The notes below the pieces were generated by a model. It was not told the DNA's origin, did no database searches, and saw only the letters and a program-made list of their open reading frames with translations. 17,569 bases of DNA from JAAAOZ01 sp964496595 (GTDB taxonomy: Bacteria; Chloroflexota; Anaerolineae; B4-G1; SLSP01). A program made the position numbers and the translations under genes. Where the stretch lies: assembly GCA_964496595.1 (NCBI GenBank), contig CAZCAI010000105.1, forward strand, positions 1 through 17,569, written 5' to 3'. Below, piece by piece: positions 1 to 8,222 of this stretch (its first letter is position 1; each line of letters starts with the position of its first letter).

Positions 1-2
1 GG

Positions 3-347
3 CGCTTCGGGGATGACCTCTATCGCGAGATGCGCCAGGTCAGCGCCTCCGCTTCGCAGATGGGCGTGATCCTTTCGCCGGCAGAGAAGGGCGGCATTCC
101 CATTCTCTCCGCGCTTTCCAACCGGATCCGAATGGCGATGCATCAATTGGTCGTCTACTACGTCAATATGTTGGCCGCACAGCAAAACCATCACAACGGG
201 CAACTGGTGCGGCTACTGATGAAATTGGTGCGCGGCTTGGAGCGCGAGTCGTACCCTGAGCAGGTCGTTGAGCTGCAAGCGGAGGTCGAGGCGTTGCGGG
301 GCGAGGTGGCGCGGCTTTCCGCGCTGGTGGAAACCGAGCGCGAATGA
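3..347 (+). CDS. small helical coiled-coil protein, 5'-truncated by window edge
   Basis: Function unknown; I infer a tether or partner for the glycosyltransferase that follows. The frame is open from the window edge. An ATG lies at 30, but homology to the protein at 11727-12185 already begins at the DL pair upstream of it (GDDLYREMRQ here, FDLHQAREAY there), so the true start is probably outside the window. The shared core is HQLVVYYVNMLAAQQ followed by N and LVRLL; a Leu/Glu-rich heptad helix (QVVELQAEVEALRGEVARL) ends the protein. No signal peptide or catalytic motif is visible. The stop overlaps the next start as ATGA (344-347), which indicates translational coupling to the GT4 gene. The part before the window could hold another domain, so this may be the tail of a larger protein. 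Confidence 0.8.
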   Translation, partial: RFGDDLYREMRQVSASASQMGVILSPAEKGGIPILSALSNRIRMAMHQLVVYYVNMLAAQQNHHNGQLVRLLMKLVRGLERESYPEQVVELQAEVEALRGEVARLSALVETERE

Positions 348-1531
348 AGCTGGCGATTGTGGCGCCGCGCTACGGCCCGGAGATCGTCGGCGGCGCGGAG
401 ACCTTCGCGCGGCGGTTGGCCGAACTGCTGCCCGCGCCGGAATTCCACGTGGAGGTGTGGACCACCTGCACGGATAACTTGGGCGCGGGCGAAAATGTCT
501 ATCCGCCCGGCCGCCAAGAGATCAACGGCGTCCCCGTGTTGCGCTTCCCCATCGACGCGCGCTTTCGCAATGAACAACTTTTTCATCAACTGACGGCGAA
601 AATTAGCCAGTATGCCGTGACCTCCATCGAAGATGAGTACGCCTGGATCGATAACAACGTGCACAGCCCGGCCCTCTATCGTCACATTATGCGCGAAGGC
701 CGCGCGTTTGATTTGCTCCTCTTCATCCCCTATCTCTACGGCATCACGTTCTATGGCGCGAGCATCTGGCCGGAGCGAACGATTATCTGGCCCTGTTTGC
801 ACGATGAGCCGTTCGCGTATTTCTTACAGACGCGCTTGATGTTGGCAACCAGTCGGGGCGTGATGTTTAACAGCGAGGCGGAACTGACCTTCGCGCGCGA
901 TCAATTGGGCGCGCCCCTCCCGCGTCCCTACGTGGTGGGCGGCGCAATTGACGACTTCCAGGCCGATCCGGCCCGGTTCCGCCGGCGATCCGGCGTGAAA
1001 GCGCCATTTCTGCTCTACGCGGGACGCCTGGCCGCCACGAAAAACGTGCTGGAATTGGTGAATTTCTTCATCAAGTACAAGCAGAGCCAGCCCGGCCCGC
1101 TCAAATTGGTGTTGATGGGGAAGGGGGCGCTGCGGATTCCTCACCATCCCGATATTGTTCAAATTGGCTTTCAGAGCGAAAAAGACAAGTTAGATGTCTA
1201 CGCGGCGGCGATGGCGCTCGTCCAGCCCTCGGTGATGGAGAGCTTTTCCATCGTGATCATGGAATCGTGGCTGGCGCGCGTGCCGGTGCTCGTGCATCAG
1301 AGCTGCGACGTGACCCGCACCCACGTCCAGCGCAGCAACGGCGGGCTGTATTACGTGGGCTACGAGGAATTCGCGGGCGCCGTGGATTGGTTCTTAGCGC
1401 ATCCCGACGAGCGCGCGCGGATGGGCGAGCTAGGGCGAACATACGTGCGGCGCAACTACAATCGCGAGGCCGTGCTGGCGCGCTTTCGAGAAGCGCTCGC
1501 TTTGTGGATGGATGAGGATGGATTAAGATGA
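344..1531 (+). CDS. GT4-family glycosyltransferase
   Basis: Retaining GT-B glycosyltransferase (395 aa) expected to move a sugar from a nucleotide donor to a growing glycan in the cytoplasm. The N-terminal Rossmann half starts MKLAIVAPRYGPEIVGGAE (residues 1-19) with the Gly-rich acceptor-side loop. The C-terminal donor half begins near 222 (FLLYAGRLAATKN) and carries the family EX7E pair as E299 and E307 in ESFSIVIME. A C-terminal helix follows (RARMGELGRTYVRRNYN). Length is normal for GT4. It overlaps both neighbours by 4 bp (ATGA at 344 and at 1528), so it is translationally coupled to the small helical protein before it and the second GT4 after it. Sugar and acceptor cannot be read from sequence. 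Confidence 0.93.
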   Translation: MKLAIVAPRYGPEIVGGAETFARRLAELLPAPEFHVEVWTTCTDNLGAGENVYPPGRQEINGVPVLRFPIDARFRNEQLFHQLTAKISQYAVTSIEDEYAWIDNNVHSPALYRHIMREGRAFDLLLFIPYLYGITFYGASIWPERTIIWPCLHDEPFAYFLQTRLMLATSRGVMFNSEAELTFARDQLGAPLPRPYVVGGAIDDFQADPARFRRRSGVKAPFLLYAGRLAATKNVLELVNFFIKYKQSQPGPLKLVLMGKGALRIPHHPDIVQIGFQSEKDKLDVYAAAMALVQPSVMESFSIVIMESWLARVPVLVHQSCDVTRTHVQRSNGGLYYVGYEEFAGAVDWFLAHPDERARMGELGRTYVRRNYNREAVLARFREALALWMDEDGLR

Positions 1532-2613
1532 CCGCGATCAAGGCCATTCATCAAATCGCGCCGGTCTTCGCCTACGGCGACGCCATCGGCAACCAGATGT
1601 TTCAGATTCGCGAGCGCTTGCGGCGCTGGGGTATCCCCTCACAGGTCTACGCCGGGGGCCGGGACGCGCGCTTGGAAGATCCCGGCGAGGATTATCGCAC
1701 CTATCCCGGCGATCCCGACCAGGTGTTGATCTATCACTATTCCACGCGGTCGTCCCTCACGGAGTTCGTGCAGCATCTGCCCGATCAGACCATCCTCTAC
1801 TACCATAACATCACTCCGCCGGATTTTTACGCCCCCTATGATGCCGACTTCGCGGAGAAACTACGGCGCGGTAGAGAGGAGGTCGCCCGCTTCAAGGATG
1901 ATCCCGTGGCGTGGGCCGGCTCGCCCTTCAACCGCCGCGAGTTGATCCGGTTGGGCTTTTCTCACGTCGATGTGGTGCCCTACTTCCTGAACGTTGAGAA
2001 TCTCCTGAAGGCCGGGGAGACCACCGAGGCGCAGCGAATAGTCGAGCGTTGCGGCGATGAGGATTGGGTCAATTGGCTCTTCGTCGGGCGCTTGGCACCC
2101 AATAAATGCCAGCAAGATATCATCCGAGCGTTTGCCTATTACCACCGCGCCATCAACCCGCGCTCGCGGCTCTTTTTAATCGGCTCCGATGGCGGCTTGC
2201 CCGCCTATCGCTTTGAGCTGGAGGTGATGGCGGCGCGTACCGAGCGGGAGCACATCTACCTGCCCGGCGCCGTAAGCTTCGAGGCGTTGGCCGGTTACTA
2301 TCGCGCCGCTTCGGTTTTCGTCTCGATGAGCGAGCACGAGGGGTTTGGCATTCCCTTGATCGAGGCGATGAACTTTGACCTCCCGGTGGTAGCGTTCAAG
2401 GCCGCCGCCGTCCCCGATACGATGGGGGAGGCGGGTGTCTTAGTGCGCACTAAGCGCTACGCGATTATTGCCGAAATAGTGGCAGCGTTGACGCGCGACC
2501 AGCGCCTGCGACGACGGATCATCCAGAAGCAACGGGAGCGCGTGGAGCAACTCGCGCCGCAGCAGGCGGAGATGGCCTTGCGAGAGGCCATTCAAGATTT
2601 GGAAAATCAATAG
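1528..2613 (+). CDS. GT4-family glycosyltransferase, YHNITPP subgroup
   Basis: A second GT-B retaining glycosyltransferase (361 aa). It carries the block LYYHNITPPDFY around residues 90-101, a donor-domain start at LFVGRLAPNK (184-193) and the EX7E pair E271/E279 in EGFGIPLIE. It is clearly paralogous to the gene at 12182-13276, which shares the HQ start (KAIHQ, RAVHQ), YHNITPP, FVGRLAPNK/CVGRVAPNK, SEHEGFGIPL and the tail pattern KQRERVEQLAP/RQRERARDFAP. The start ATG overlaps the preceding stop; GAGG at 1514-1517 can serve as ribosome binding site. Likely a sugar transferase of the same surface-glycan pathway; substrate unknown. Confidence 0.93.
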   Translation: MTAIKAIHQIAPVFAYGDAIGNQMFQIRERLRRWGIPSQVYAGGRDARLEDPGEDYRTYPGDPDQVLIYHYSTRSSLTEFVQHLPDQTILYYHNITPPDFYAPYDADFAEKLRRGREEVARFKDDPVAWAGSPFNRRELIRLGFSHVDVVPYFLNVENLLKAGETTEAQRIVERCGDEDWVNWLFVGRLAPNKCQQDIIRAFAYYHRAINPRSRLFLIGSDGGLPAYRFELEVMAARTEREHIYLPGAVSFEALAGYYRAASVFVSMSEHEGFGIPLIEAMNFDLPVVAFKAAAVPDTMGEAGVLVRTKRYAIIAEIVAALTRDQRLRRRIIQKQRERVEQLAPQQAEMALREAIQDLENQ

Positions 2614-2619
2614 GGAGGT
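2613..2619 (+). promoter_or_regulatory. ribosome binding site for the sulfotransferase gene
   Basis: GGGAGGT sits just before the ATG at 2623 and begins on the last base of the upstream TAG. It is the first gene of the run that does not overlap its predecessor, and it has its own strong Shine-Dalgarno sequence. Confidence 0.65.
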
Positions 2620-2622
2620 CGG

Positions 2623-3675
2623 ATGCGACAGATCGAAAAGCGTCCCATCATTTTCTTGTACATCCCCAAAACTGCCGGCACGACGTTACATCGCATCATC
2701 GAGCGTCAATACGCACCCGAAGACATCATCTCCTTCGGGCCTGATGCTCATCAATCCATTGCCGATTTTAAGGCCTTGAGCCTCGAGCGTCGCGTGCAAA
2801 TTCGGATGCTCAAAGGGCACATGGCCTTTGGATTGCATCGCTATTTCCCGGCGGATCGCCATCGGCCTGTTTATTTCACCCTGATGCGCGATCCTATCGA
2901 GCGCGTGATCTCGCATTATTACCATGTGCTGCGCGATCCCACGCATTATCTTTATCCCTATACGGAAGAGGGGCAACTTGGGATAGCGGATTTCCTCAAG
3001 TCCAAGGTGCCGGTCATGTTGAACAATGGCCAGACCCGACTGCTTTCTGGTCGTTGGGAAGACGTACCCTTTGGAGAATGCGATGCGGAAATGTTGGAGA
3101 TCGCCAAACGCAACCTCCACGAGCATTTCATCTTGGTTGGATTGACGGAGCGTTTTGATGAGACGCTCTGTCTGCTACGTAGCCTATTGGGATGGCGAAA
3201 CGACATCTCCTACGTCCCCAGAAACGTCGGCGACAATCGCCCCCAACGGGATAGGATGTCGCCTGAGACCTTAGACGCCATTTCGGAGACCAATCAATTG
3301 GATATCGCGCTCTATGCGTATGCTGAGCAGCTATTCGAGGAAAAAGTGCAACAATCTCCCAATTTAGCTCTTCAAATGGAAGTGTTGCACACTCAGAATC
3401 GTCTTAAAACGCTTGGCGACGAAGCGGACATTATGCTACGGGATTACGAGGTCACGTCCGATTTCCCGATGATAGGCGAGTGGATTGTTGAGGCCCGCCA
3501 GAATTTGACCTCTCATCTCCGCGAACCTTACCTCGATCCTACGTTCGAGCGCCAGGTTGAGTTTAATCATCGTCTACTGCGGGAGATGCAGGTCTTGGCC
3601 GGTATGCAGGATAAGCTACTACAACGTATCGAGGAATTAGAAAAAACCACAAAAACGGAGGGGGAAGATGAATAA
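2623..3675 (+). CDS. PAPS-dependent sulfotransferase with C-terminal helical module
   Basis: Transfers sulfate from PAPS, here most likely onto a sugar hydroxyl of the glycan. The 5'-phosphosulfate loop is IPKTAGTTL (residues 14-22) with K16; the 3'-phosphate motif is RDPIERVISHYY (89-100) with R89 and S97. The segment QTRLLSG (137-143) and the helix ending ILVGLTERFDETL (170-182) match the Sulfotransfer_2 type fold. The catalytic domain ends near 240. The remaining 110 residues are an extra helical tail: DFPMIGEWI (280-288), FERQVEFNHRLLR (308-320) and a closing coiled coil (QDKLLQRIEELEK). This tail resembles the core of the small proteins at 3-347 and 11727-12185. Local GC is clearly lower than in neighbouring genes (25 of 60 bases at 3361-3420), suggesting separate origin. 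It overlaps the next gene by 8 bp. Confidence 0.92.
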   Translation: MRQIEKRPIIFLYIPKTAGTTLHRIIERQYAPEDIISFGPDAHQSIADFKALSLERRVQIRMLKGHMAFGLHRYFPADRHRPVYFTLMRDPIERVISHYYHVLRDPTHYLYPYTEEGQLGIADFLKSKVPVMLNNGQTRLLSGRWEDVPFGECDAEMLEIAKRNLHEHFILVGLTERFDETLCLLRSLLGWRNDISYVPRNVGDNRPQRDRMSPETLDAISETNQLDIALYAYAEQLFEEKVQQSPNLALQMEVLHTQNRLKTLGDEADIMLRDYEVTSDFPMIGEWIVEARQNLTSHLREPYLDPTFERQVEFNHRLLREMQVLAGMQDKLLQRIEELEKTTKTEGEDE

Positions 3676-6574
3676 GCAAATCAAGTCTTTAATTGCCGTG
3701 GGATTTATTATAGCTATTCTAGGTTCATTGCTCCTGGCTAGGTGGATGAACCATTCCGTCGATGCCGCGCCGGCGGTGGAAGGGACGCAAGTCCTGCTGG
3801 GCGGCGATCTCATCCGGCACGCCTCTGCCGCCGTCGCCGATTTTAACGGTGACGGCTATCTGGAAATCGTCGTGGGTACTTATGATGGTATGCTCCACGT
3901 GATCGCTTACGACGGCGCTACCTGGTCGCCCGTCTGGTCCCGCCAGACCGCCAACGACATCAACGCCGCCAATCCACCCAATCCCAAAGCGACCAACCAG
4001 ATCGAGTCGGCGCCGGTGATCGCCGACTTAGACAACGACGGGCAACTCGAAATCGTTGTGACCACGGGCGGCCTACCGATGTATGGTTACAATGGCGGTT
4101 TGCTGGTCTATAAATATCAGAATCCCTGGAACTTTGTGATCTCCGGTGATTGGCCGCAGCCCAAGTTAGATGTCGTTGGCGGCGGCGGCGCAGGCGCGGG
4201 ATCCCCCGACGGCTACTGGGACGGCATCTACGCTTCCCCCGCCGCCGGCGATCTGGACGGCGATGGGGATCTGGAGATCGTCTTCGAGGGCGAGGATCGT
4301 CGCATCCACGCCTATCATCACGATGGCGCCGTGGTCGAGAGCTGGCCCTTCTCGCGCGATAACGGCGACCCCATCTTGCGCGGCGGCCTTTCTTCTCCCG
4401 CCTTGGGCGATCTTGATGGCGATGGTCTGCCGGAAATCGTCGTCGGCGGCCTCAGCCCGGAGTGGGGGGGCGAACACACAACCGCGGACTATACCAAAGC
4501 GGCGGTCTGGGCGTTCAACGGCGATAGCACGTTGGTCCCCGGCTGGCCTCAATACGCCAGTGATTGGGTCGATTCCTCGCCCGCGCTGGGCGACATCGAC
4601 GACGATGGCGAGCTGGAGGTCGTGGTCGGCACCGGGCGCGATGGCATCAACCGAGGCGATACGGGCGGGCATTACGTTTATGCCTGGAACGCCGATGGCA
4701 CGCCCGTCGCCGGATGGCCGCGTTCCACCGGCGCGAATATGGCCAGCTCGCCCGCTTTAGCCGATTTGGACGGGGACGGCGTCTTGGATGTCATCATCGG
4801 CTGCGGGGCGGAGGAGGCCTCGGAATGTCACTACCTCTATGCCTGGCGCGGGGATGGCTCCAATGTGGCGGGTTTCCCCATGCAGCCGCTCGATGTAAAT
4901 CCGTGGGGGCATACGCCGCAGCGCTTGCCCTTCCCGCCCGTCGTGGCCGATATCGATGGCGATAATCACCTGGAGATCCTGCTGACGATGACTAACTCCA
5001 ACGGCGTCTCGGTCGTCAACCACGATGGCGTGATGAGCACCGACTATTCGCGCATCCAGGACGATTTCTCCGGCATGATCGCGCCGCCGTTGGTCGCCGA
5101 TGTGGACAATGACGGCCTCTTGGAGACCGTCGGCGCCGGCGCGGGCAGCGGCGCGCAGGCCGCCATCTACATCTGGGACGAGGTCGCGCCCGCCTCCGCC
5201 GCGCGCCCCTGGCCGATGTTCCACCGCGACAGTCGCCGCTCCGGCCTCTATCCCCTGGAGCAGATTCCCCCCACCAACCCGACGACCATCGCGGCGACGC
5301 CGGACGCCGGGGCCTGGACGAACGACAACACGGTTGAGATCATCTGGTCGGGCGCGGCCGATGAGGGCAGCGGCGTCGCGCGCTATTACTATGCCTGGGA
5401 CAGCAACTCGGACACGCTGCCCACCACGAGCGATCCGTTCATCGCCGAGCCGACGCAGAGCCTGATCAGCGATCTCTTGGCCGATGGCGACGACTGGTAC
5501 TTCCACCTGCGCACGGCGGATCAACTTGGCAACCTCGCGGAGGATGCGCTTCACCTTGGCCCATTCAAGATCGATACGCAAGCGCCCACCTCGGCGGCCA
5601 GCAGTCCCGATGAAGCATTGGGCGACATCCCGGTCTCCTGGCAGGGCGCGGATGAGGGTTCTGGCATTGCATCCTACACCATTCAGGCGCGGTCGGGCGC
5701 GGGGACGTGGCAGGATTGGTTGCTCGATGTGCCCTCGACCACGTTGGCCGCGACCTACACGGCGTCCTGTGGCATCACCTACGACTTCCGCTCCCTCGCC
5801 ACCGATGCCGCCGGCAATCAGGAGACCGCCTCCGATGCGGCCGATACCAGCACGACGAGCATCACGGAGCACGTGCTGCGCGGCCTGGTCACGAACAACC
5901 AATCGGAGCCGGTCTGGAGCGCCCAAGTCCAATCCGCCGGAGCCTGCGCGGCGACGCAGACCGACGCCGAGGGCCAATTCGCGCTCTACTATCCCCAAGC
6001 CGGCGCGTACGAGGTCACTCTCTCCCACGCGAATTTCGGCGCGTTGCCCACGGTTCGCAATCTCTCCACAACGGCCCAGCTCCCTACCACCTTCATCCTG
6101 CCGCCAACGGACGATGTGATCCAGAATGGCGATTTCGAGTCCGGCGATCTGACCGGCTGGTCGGTGCAGGGCGCGGCTCAAGCTATGGCCGATCCCTACA
6201 GCGGCGACTATGGCCTCGCGCTGGACGGCGTGGGCGCGCTCTCGCAGACCGTGACGCTGCCGGAGGATGGCGTGCTCTCGTGGTTGTACCGCGTCGCGTC
6301 GGGTTTATCCTCGCCCTTCCAAATCCACGCGATTTCGATCTCGGTCACGCCCACGCAAGGCGGCGAGACGATCTCGACCGCGCTCTCTTCGGAGCCGTCA
6401 GATTGGACGCATCAATGGCTGGAGGTCGGCGCTCTGGGCGGAGAAGAAGCCGTGATCGAACTTTCAGTGAATGCCACCGGCGCCGGCGGCGCCGTCCACT
6501 TCGACGAAATAACTTTGGGGACGACGGTGCCGGGCAAGCAGGTTGTCTTCCTCCCCCTAGTCCTGCGAAGGTAA
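3668..6574 (+). CDS. secreted FG-GAP/VCBS beta-propeller surface protein
   Basis: Large secreted protein (968 aa). Residues 7-25 form a hydrophobic signal or anchor helix after MNKQIK. Eight Ca-binding blades of the type DLDGDGDLEIVFG follow at about 58, 120, 195, 248, 309, 366, 428 and 478, then WPMFHRDSRRSG (515-526), a motif common after such propellers. Next come two Ig/FN3-like domains (about 541-640 and 641-732, both with ADEGSG), a carboxypeptidase-regulatory-like beta domain (733-812, TDAEGQFALYYPQAG) and a jelly-roll-like region starting NGDFESGDLTGW (820-831). The protein ends VFLPLVLRR (960-968). The role is probably adhesion or surface display; position inside a glycan operon makes it a candidate glycan carrier. 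A strong ribosome site (GGAGGGGGAAG) precedes the ATG. The first 80 bases are low GC, the rest is very GC-rich. Confidence 0.9.
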   Translation: MNKQIKSLIAVGFIIAILGSLLLARWMNHSVDAAPAVEGTQVLLGGDLIRHASAAVADFNGDGYLEIVVGTYDGMLHVIAYDGATWSPVWSRQTANDINAANPPNPKATNQIESAPVIADLDNDGQLEIVVTTGGLPMYGYNGGLLVYKYQNPWNFVISGDWPQPKLDVVGGGGAGAGSPDGYWDGIYASPAAGDLDGDGDLEIVFEGEDRRIHAYHHDGAVVESWPFSRDNGDPILRGGLSSPALGDLDGDGLPEIVVGGLSPEWGGEHTTADYTKAAVWAFNGDSTLVPGWPQYASDWVDSSPALGDIDDDGELEVVVGTGRDGINRGDTGGHYVYAWNADGTPVAGWPRSTGANMASSPALADLDGDGVLDVIIGCGAEEASECHYLYAWRGDGSNVAGFPMQPLDVNPWGHTPQRLPFPPVVADIDGDNHLEILLTMTNSNGVSVVNHDGVMSTDYSRIQDDFSGMIAPPLVADVDNDGLLETVGAGAGSGAQAAIYIWDEVAPASAARPWPMFHRDSRRSGLYPLEQIPPTNPTTIAATPDAGAWTNDNTVEIIWSGAADEGSGVARYYYAWDSNSDTLPTTSDPFIAEPTQSLISDLLADGDDWYFHLRTADQLGNLAEDALHLGPFKIDTQAPTSAASSPDEALGDIPVSWQGADEGSGIASYTIQARSGAGTWQDWLLDVPSTTLAATYTASCGITYDFRSLATDAAGNQETASDAADTSTTSITEHVLRGLVTNNQSEPVWSAQVQSAGACAATQTDAEGQFALYYPQAGAYEVTLSHANFGALPTVRNLSTTAQLPTTFILPPTDDVIQNGDFESGDLTGWSVQGAAQAMADPYSGDYGLALDGVGALSQTVTLPEDGVLSWLYRVASGLSSPFQIHAISISVTPTQGGETISTALSSEPSDWTHQWLEVGALGGEEAVIELSVNATGAGGAVHFDEITLGTTVPGKQVVFLPLVLRR
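6567..6571 (+). promoter_or_regulatory. ribosome binding site for methyltransferase gene
   Basis: GAAGG lies 6 nt before the ATG at 6578 and overlaps the last codons of the FG-GAP gene. It supports 6578 as the start. Confidence 0.5.
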
Positions 6575-6577
6575 ATT

Positions 6578-7423
6578 ATGGCGAAATTTTATCCCGAAGT
6601 CTACGAACACCGACCCTGGTATCACGATTTCTCGTCGCTGGGCGTACAAACCCGCTTCCCGGAGCGATTTTGGGATCGCCTGTGGCGGATGTTGACTCCC
6701 TTACGGCGTCTCGTCGAGCCGGATTACGTGGAGAAAGGCGAGAAATTCTCCCTGCGCCAGCTCTTCAATCCCCGCGTGCCCGCCCATCAGGTCAATCAGG
6801 CAGCGAAGGAAGCGCGCATCGTGCCCTTCATCGCGCTGGCGCTGGAGGCGCTGGCGGATAAAGAGGCGCCGACGTGTCTCGATCTTTTCTGCGCCGACGG
6901 CTACTACACCTGCCACATCGCCCGCCTGCGGCCCGACGCCGAGATCACCGGCGTGGATCTGGACCCCGACGAGGTGGCGCGCGCGCGCCTGATCTCGCGC
7001 GTGCTGGAGGCGCCGCGCGCGACCTTCCACGTGGCCGATGTGTGGGAGTTCGTGGCCGAGGCGCCGGCCTACGACCTCGTCCTCTGCACGGGCGGACTCT
7101 ATCACCTGCGCGATCCGCAGCGCTTCCTGGCGCAATTAGTCCCTGTCGTAGGCCAATATCTGGTGATTCAGAGCGCCATCACGCTGGAGACCGAGGACGC
7201 CGATTACTTCGTCTCACCCGCGCCGGGATGGCGGCACGGCAGCCGCTTCACCCACGCGCGCTTGCGCACCTGGCTGGAGGCGCTGGGCTGGGAGATCGTA
7301 GCCGAGGCGCGCAACGAACTGCCCGGCAACGCCCGCCCCTGTGATCGCGGGTCGAGCTACTTCCTTTGTCGGGCCAATCAGGCGGATCAGGAAAATCAAG
7401 CAGAGAGAGGGGGCGCGCGATGA
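6578..7423 (+). CDS. class I SAM-dependent methyltransferase, DUF1698/CmoB-like
   Basis: Predicted cytoplasmic methyltransferase (281 aa). The SAM motif I is LDLFCADGYYT (101-111), the ribose-binding acidic residue lies in VDLD (D127), motif III is HVADVW (D154), and motif IV is LVLCTGGLYHLRDP (167-180). GLYHLRDP, the N-terminal WYHDFSSLGVQT (14-25) and the late segment WRHGSRFTHARLRTWLEALGW (218-238) resemble the DUF1698/CmoB-like group, members of which also occur in glycan clusters. In this operon a sugar methyltransferase is more likely than tRNA modification, but that is inferred from context only. The polar tail after 265 (QADQENQAERGGAR) looks disordered. The stop overlaps the next ATG by 4 bp (7420-7423). 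Confidence 0.85.
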   Translation: MAKFYPEVYEHRPWYHDFSSLGVQTRFPERFWDRLWRMLTPLRRLVEPDYVEKGEKFSLRQLFNPRVPAHQVNQAAKEARIVPFIALALEALADKEAPTCLDLFCADGYYTCHIARLRPDAEITGVDLDPDEVARARLISRVLEAPRATFHVADVWEFVAEAPAYDLVLCTGGLYHLRDPQRFLAQLVPVVGQYLVIQSAITLETEDADYFVSPAPGWRHGSRFTHARLRTWLEALGWEIVAEARNELPGNARPCDRGSSYFLCRANQADQENQAERGGAR

Positions 7424-8220
7424 AACTCTGGCCCTATCGCCTGCTCGCGCCGTTGGATGCAGTGTGCCGCCACCTCAACGAGAAGGATCACCTGCCGCCC
7501 ATCTATCTGCGACGCTACGTTGGCCCACTCGCGACGTTCGAGCACTCCGGCGGGGAATTTTTGGCCTATCTTAAGCTGCTGGGTGGCCTGCGCGCCGATA
7601 GCCGTATGCTGGACATCGGCTGCGGCTGCGGCTTGATGGCCCTCCTGCTGCGGGATCAGCTCGACGCCGCGGGGCGCTACGTCGGCATGGACATCAACCG
7701 CGAAGCGATTGCCTGGTGTCGAGAAAATATCACGGCCTCGCGCGCCAACTTCACCTTCATTCACAGCGATATTCGCAACCCGCGCTACAACCCGGCGGGC
7801 GCGCACAGCGCCAAGGACTATGTTTTTCCCGGCGAGCCGCGCAGCTTCGATCTCATCCTGGCGAAGTCGCTCTTCACCCACATGCGTCCCTCGGAGGTGC
7901 GACATTATCTCGCCGAGATCGCGCGCCTGCTCGCGCCGGGAGGCCGCGCCCTGATCACCTTCTTCCTGCTCAGCGATAGCCAACGCGCGCTGGCCTCGCA
8001 AGATCGCAACGCCATCGACTTCCGCTTCGGCGAGGGCGATTGGCGCTACTTCGACGCGGATAACCCCGAAATCGCCGTCGCCTACGAGGAAGCGCCGCTG
8101 CGGGAGATGTTGCACGCGACGGGCTTGCGTCCACGCGGCGAGATCCGCTACGGCGCCTGGGCCGGCCGCCGGGATGGATTGTCGTTCCAGGACATCATCG
8201 TCGCCGAGCCGGCAACCTGA
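7420..8220 (+). CDS. class I SAM-dependent methyltransferase
   Basis: Second methyltransferase (266 aa). SAM motif I is MLDIGCGCGLMA (63-74), the acidic ribose ligand is D91 in GMDINREAI, motif III contains SDIRN (116-120), and motif IV is FDLILAKSLFTHM (143-155). The protein ends with GRRDGLSFQDIIV (249-261), which I associate with a class of sugar or glycan O-methyltransferases. An ATG 54 bases upstream (7366) is in frame, but it would overlap the preceding gene by 58 bp. 7420 gives the ATGA overlap seen elsewhere in the operon and sits 9 nt after GAGAGG (7405-7410), so I prefer it. Probable role: O-methylation of a sugar in the surface glycan; substrate not determinable. Confidence 0.88.
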   Translation: MKLWPYRLLAPLDAVCRHLNEKDHLPPIYLRRYVGPLATFEHSGGEFLAYLKLLGGLRADSRMLDIGCGCGLMALLLRDQLDAAGRYVGMDINREAIAWCRENITASRANFTFIHSDIRNPRYNPAGAHSAKDYVFPGEPRSFDLILAKSLFTHMRPSEVRHYLAEIARLLAPGGRALITFFLLSDSQRALASQDRNAIDFRFGEGDWRYFDADNPEIAVAYEEAPLREMLHATGLRPRGEIRYGAWAGRRDGLSFQDIIVAEPAT

Positions 8221-8222
8221 TT

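Noticed and set aside
4178..4200. GGC-rich run in the FG-GAP gene as a microsatellite
   Set aside because: Encodes a short Gly/Ala loop between two propeller blades; ordinary for high third-position GC.
4757..6181. 474-codon open frame on the minus strand opposite the FG-GAP gene
   Set aside because: Arg/Gly/Ala-rich product with no domain; it is the expected antisense shadow of a very GC-rich repeat gene whose plus-strand product has clear domains.
5707..6861. 384-codon plus-strand open frame spanning two genes
   Set aside because: Arg-rich, crosses the FG-GAP stop and the methyltransferase start in another frame; no domain.
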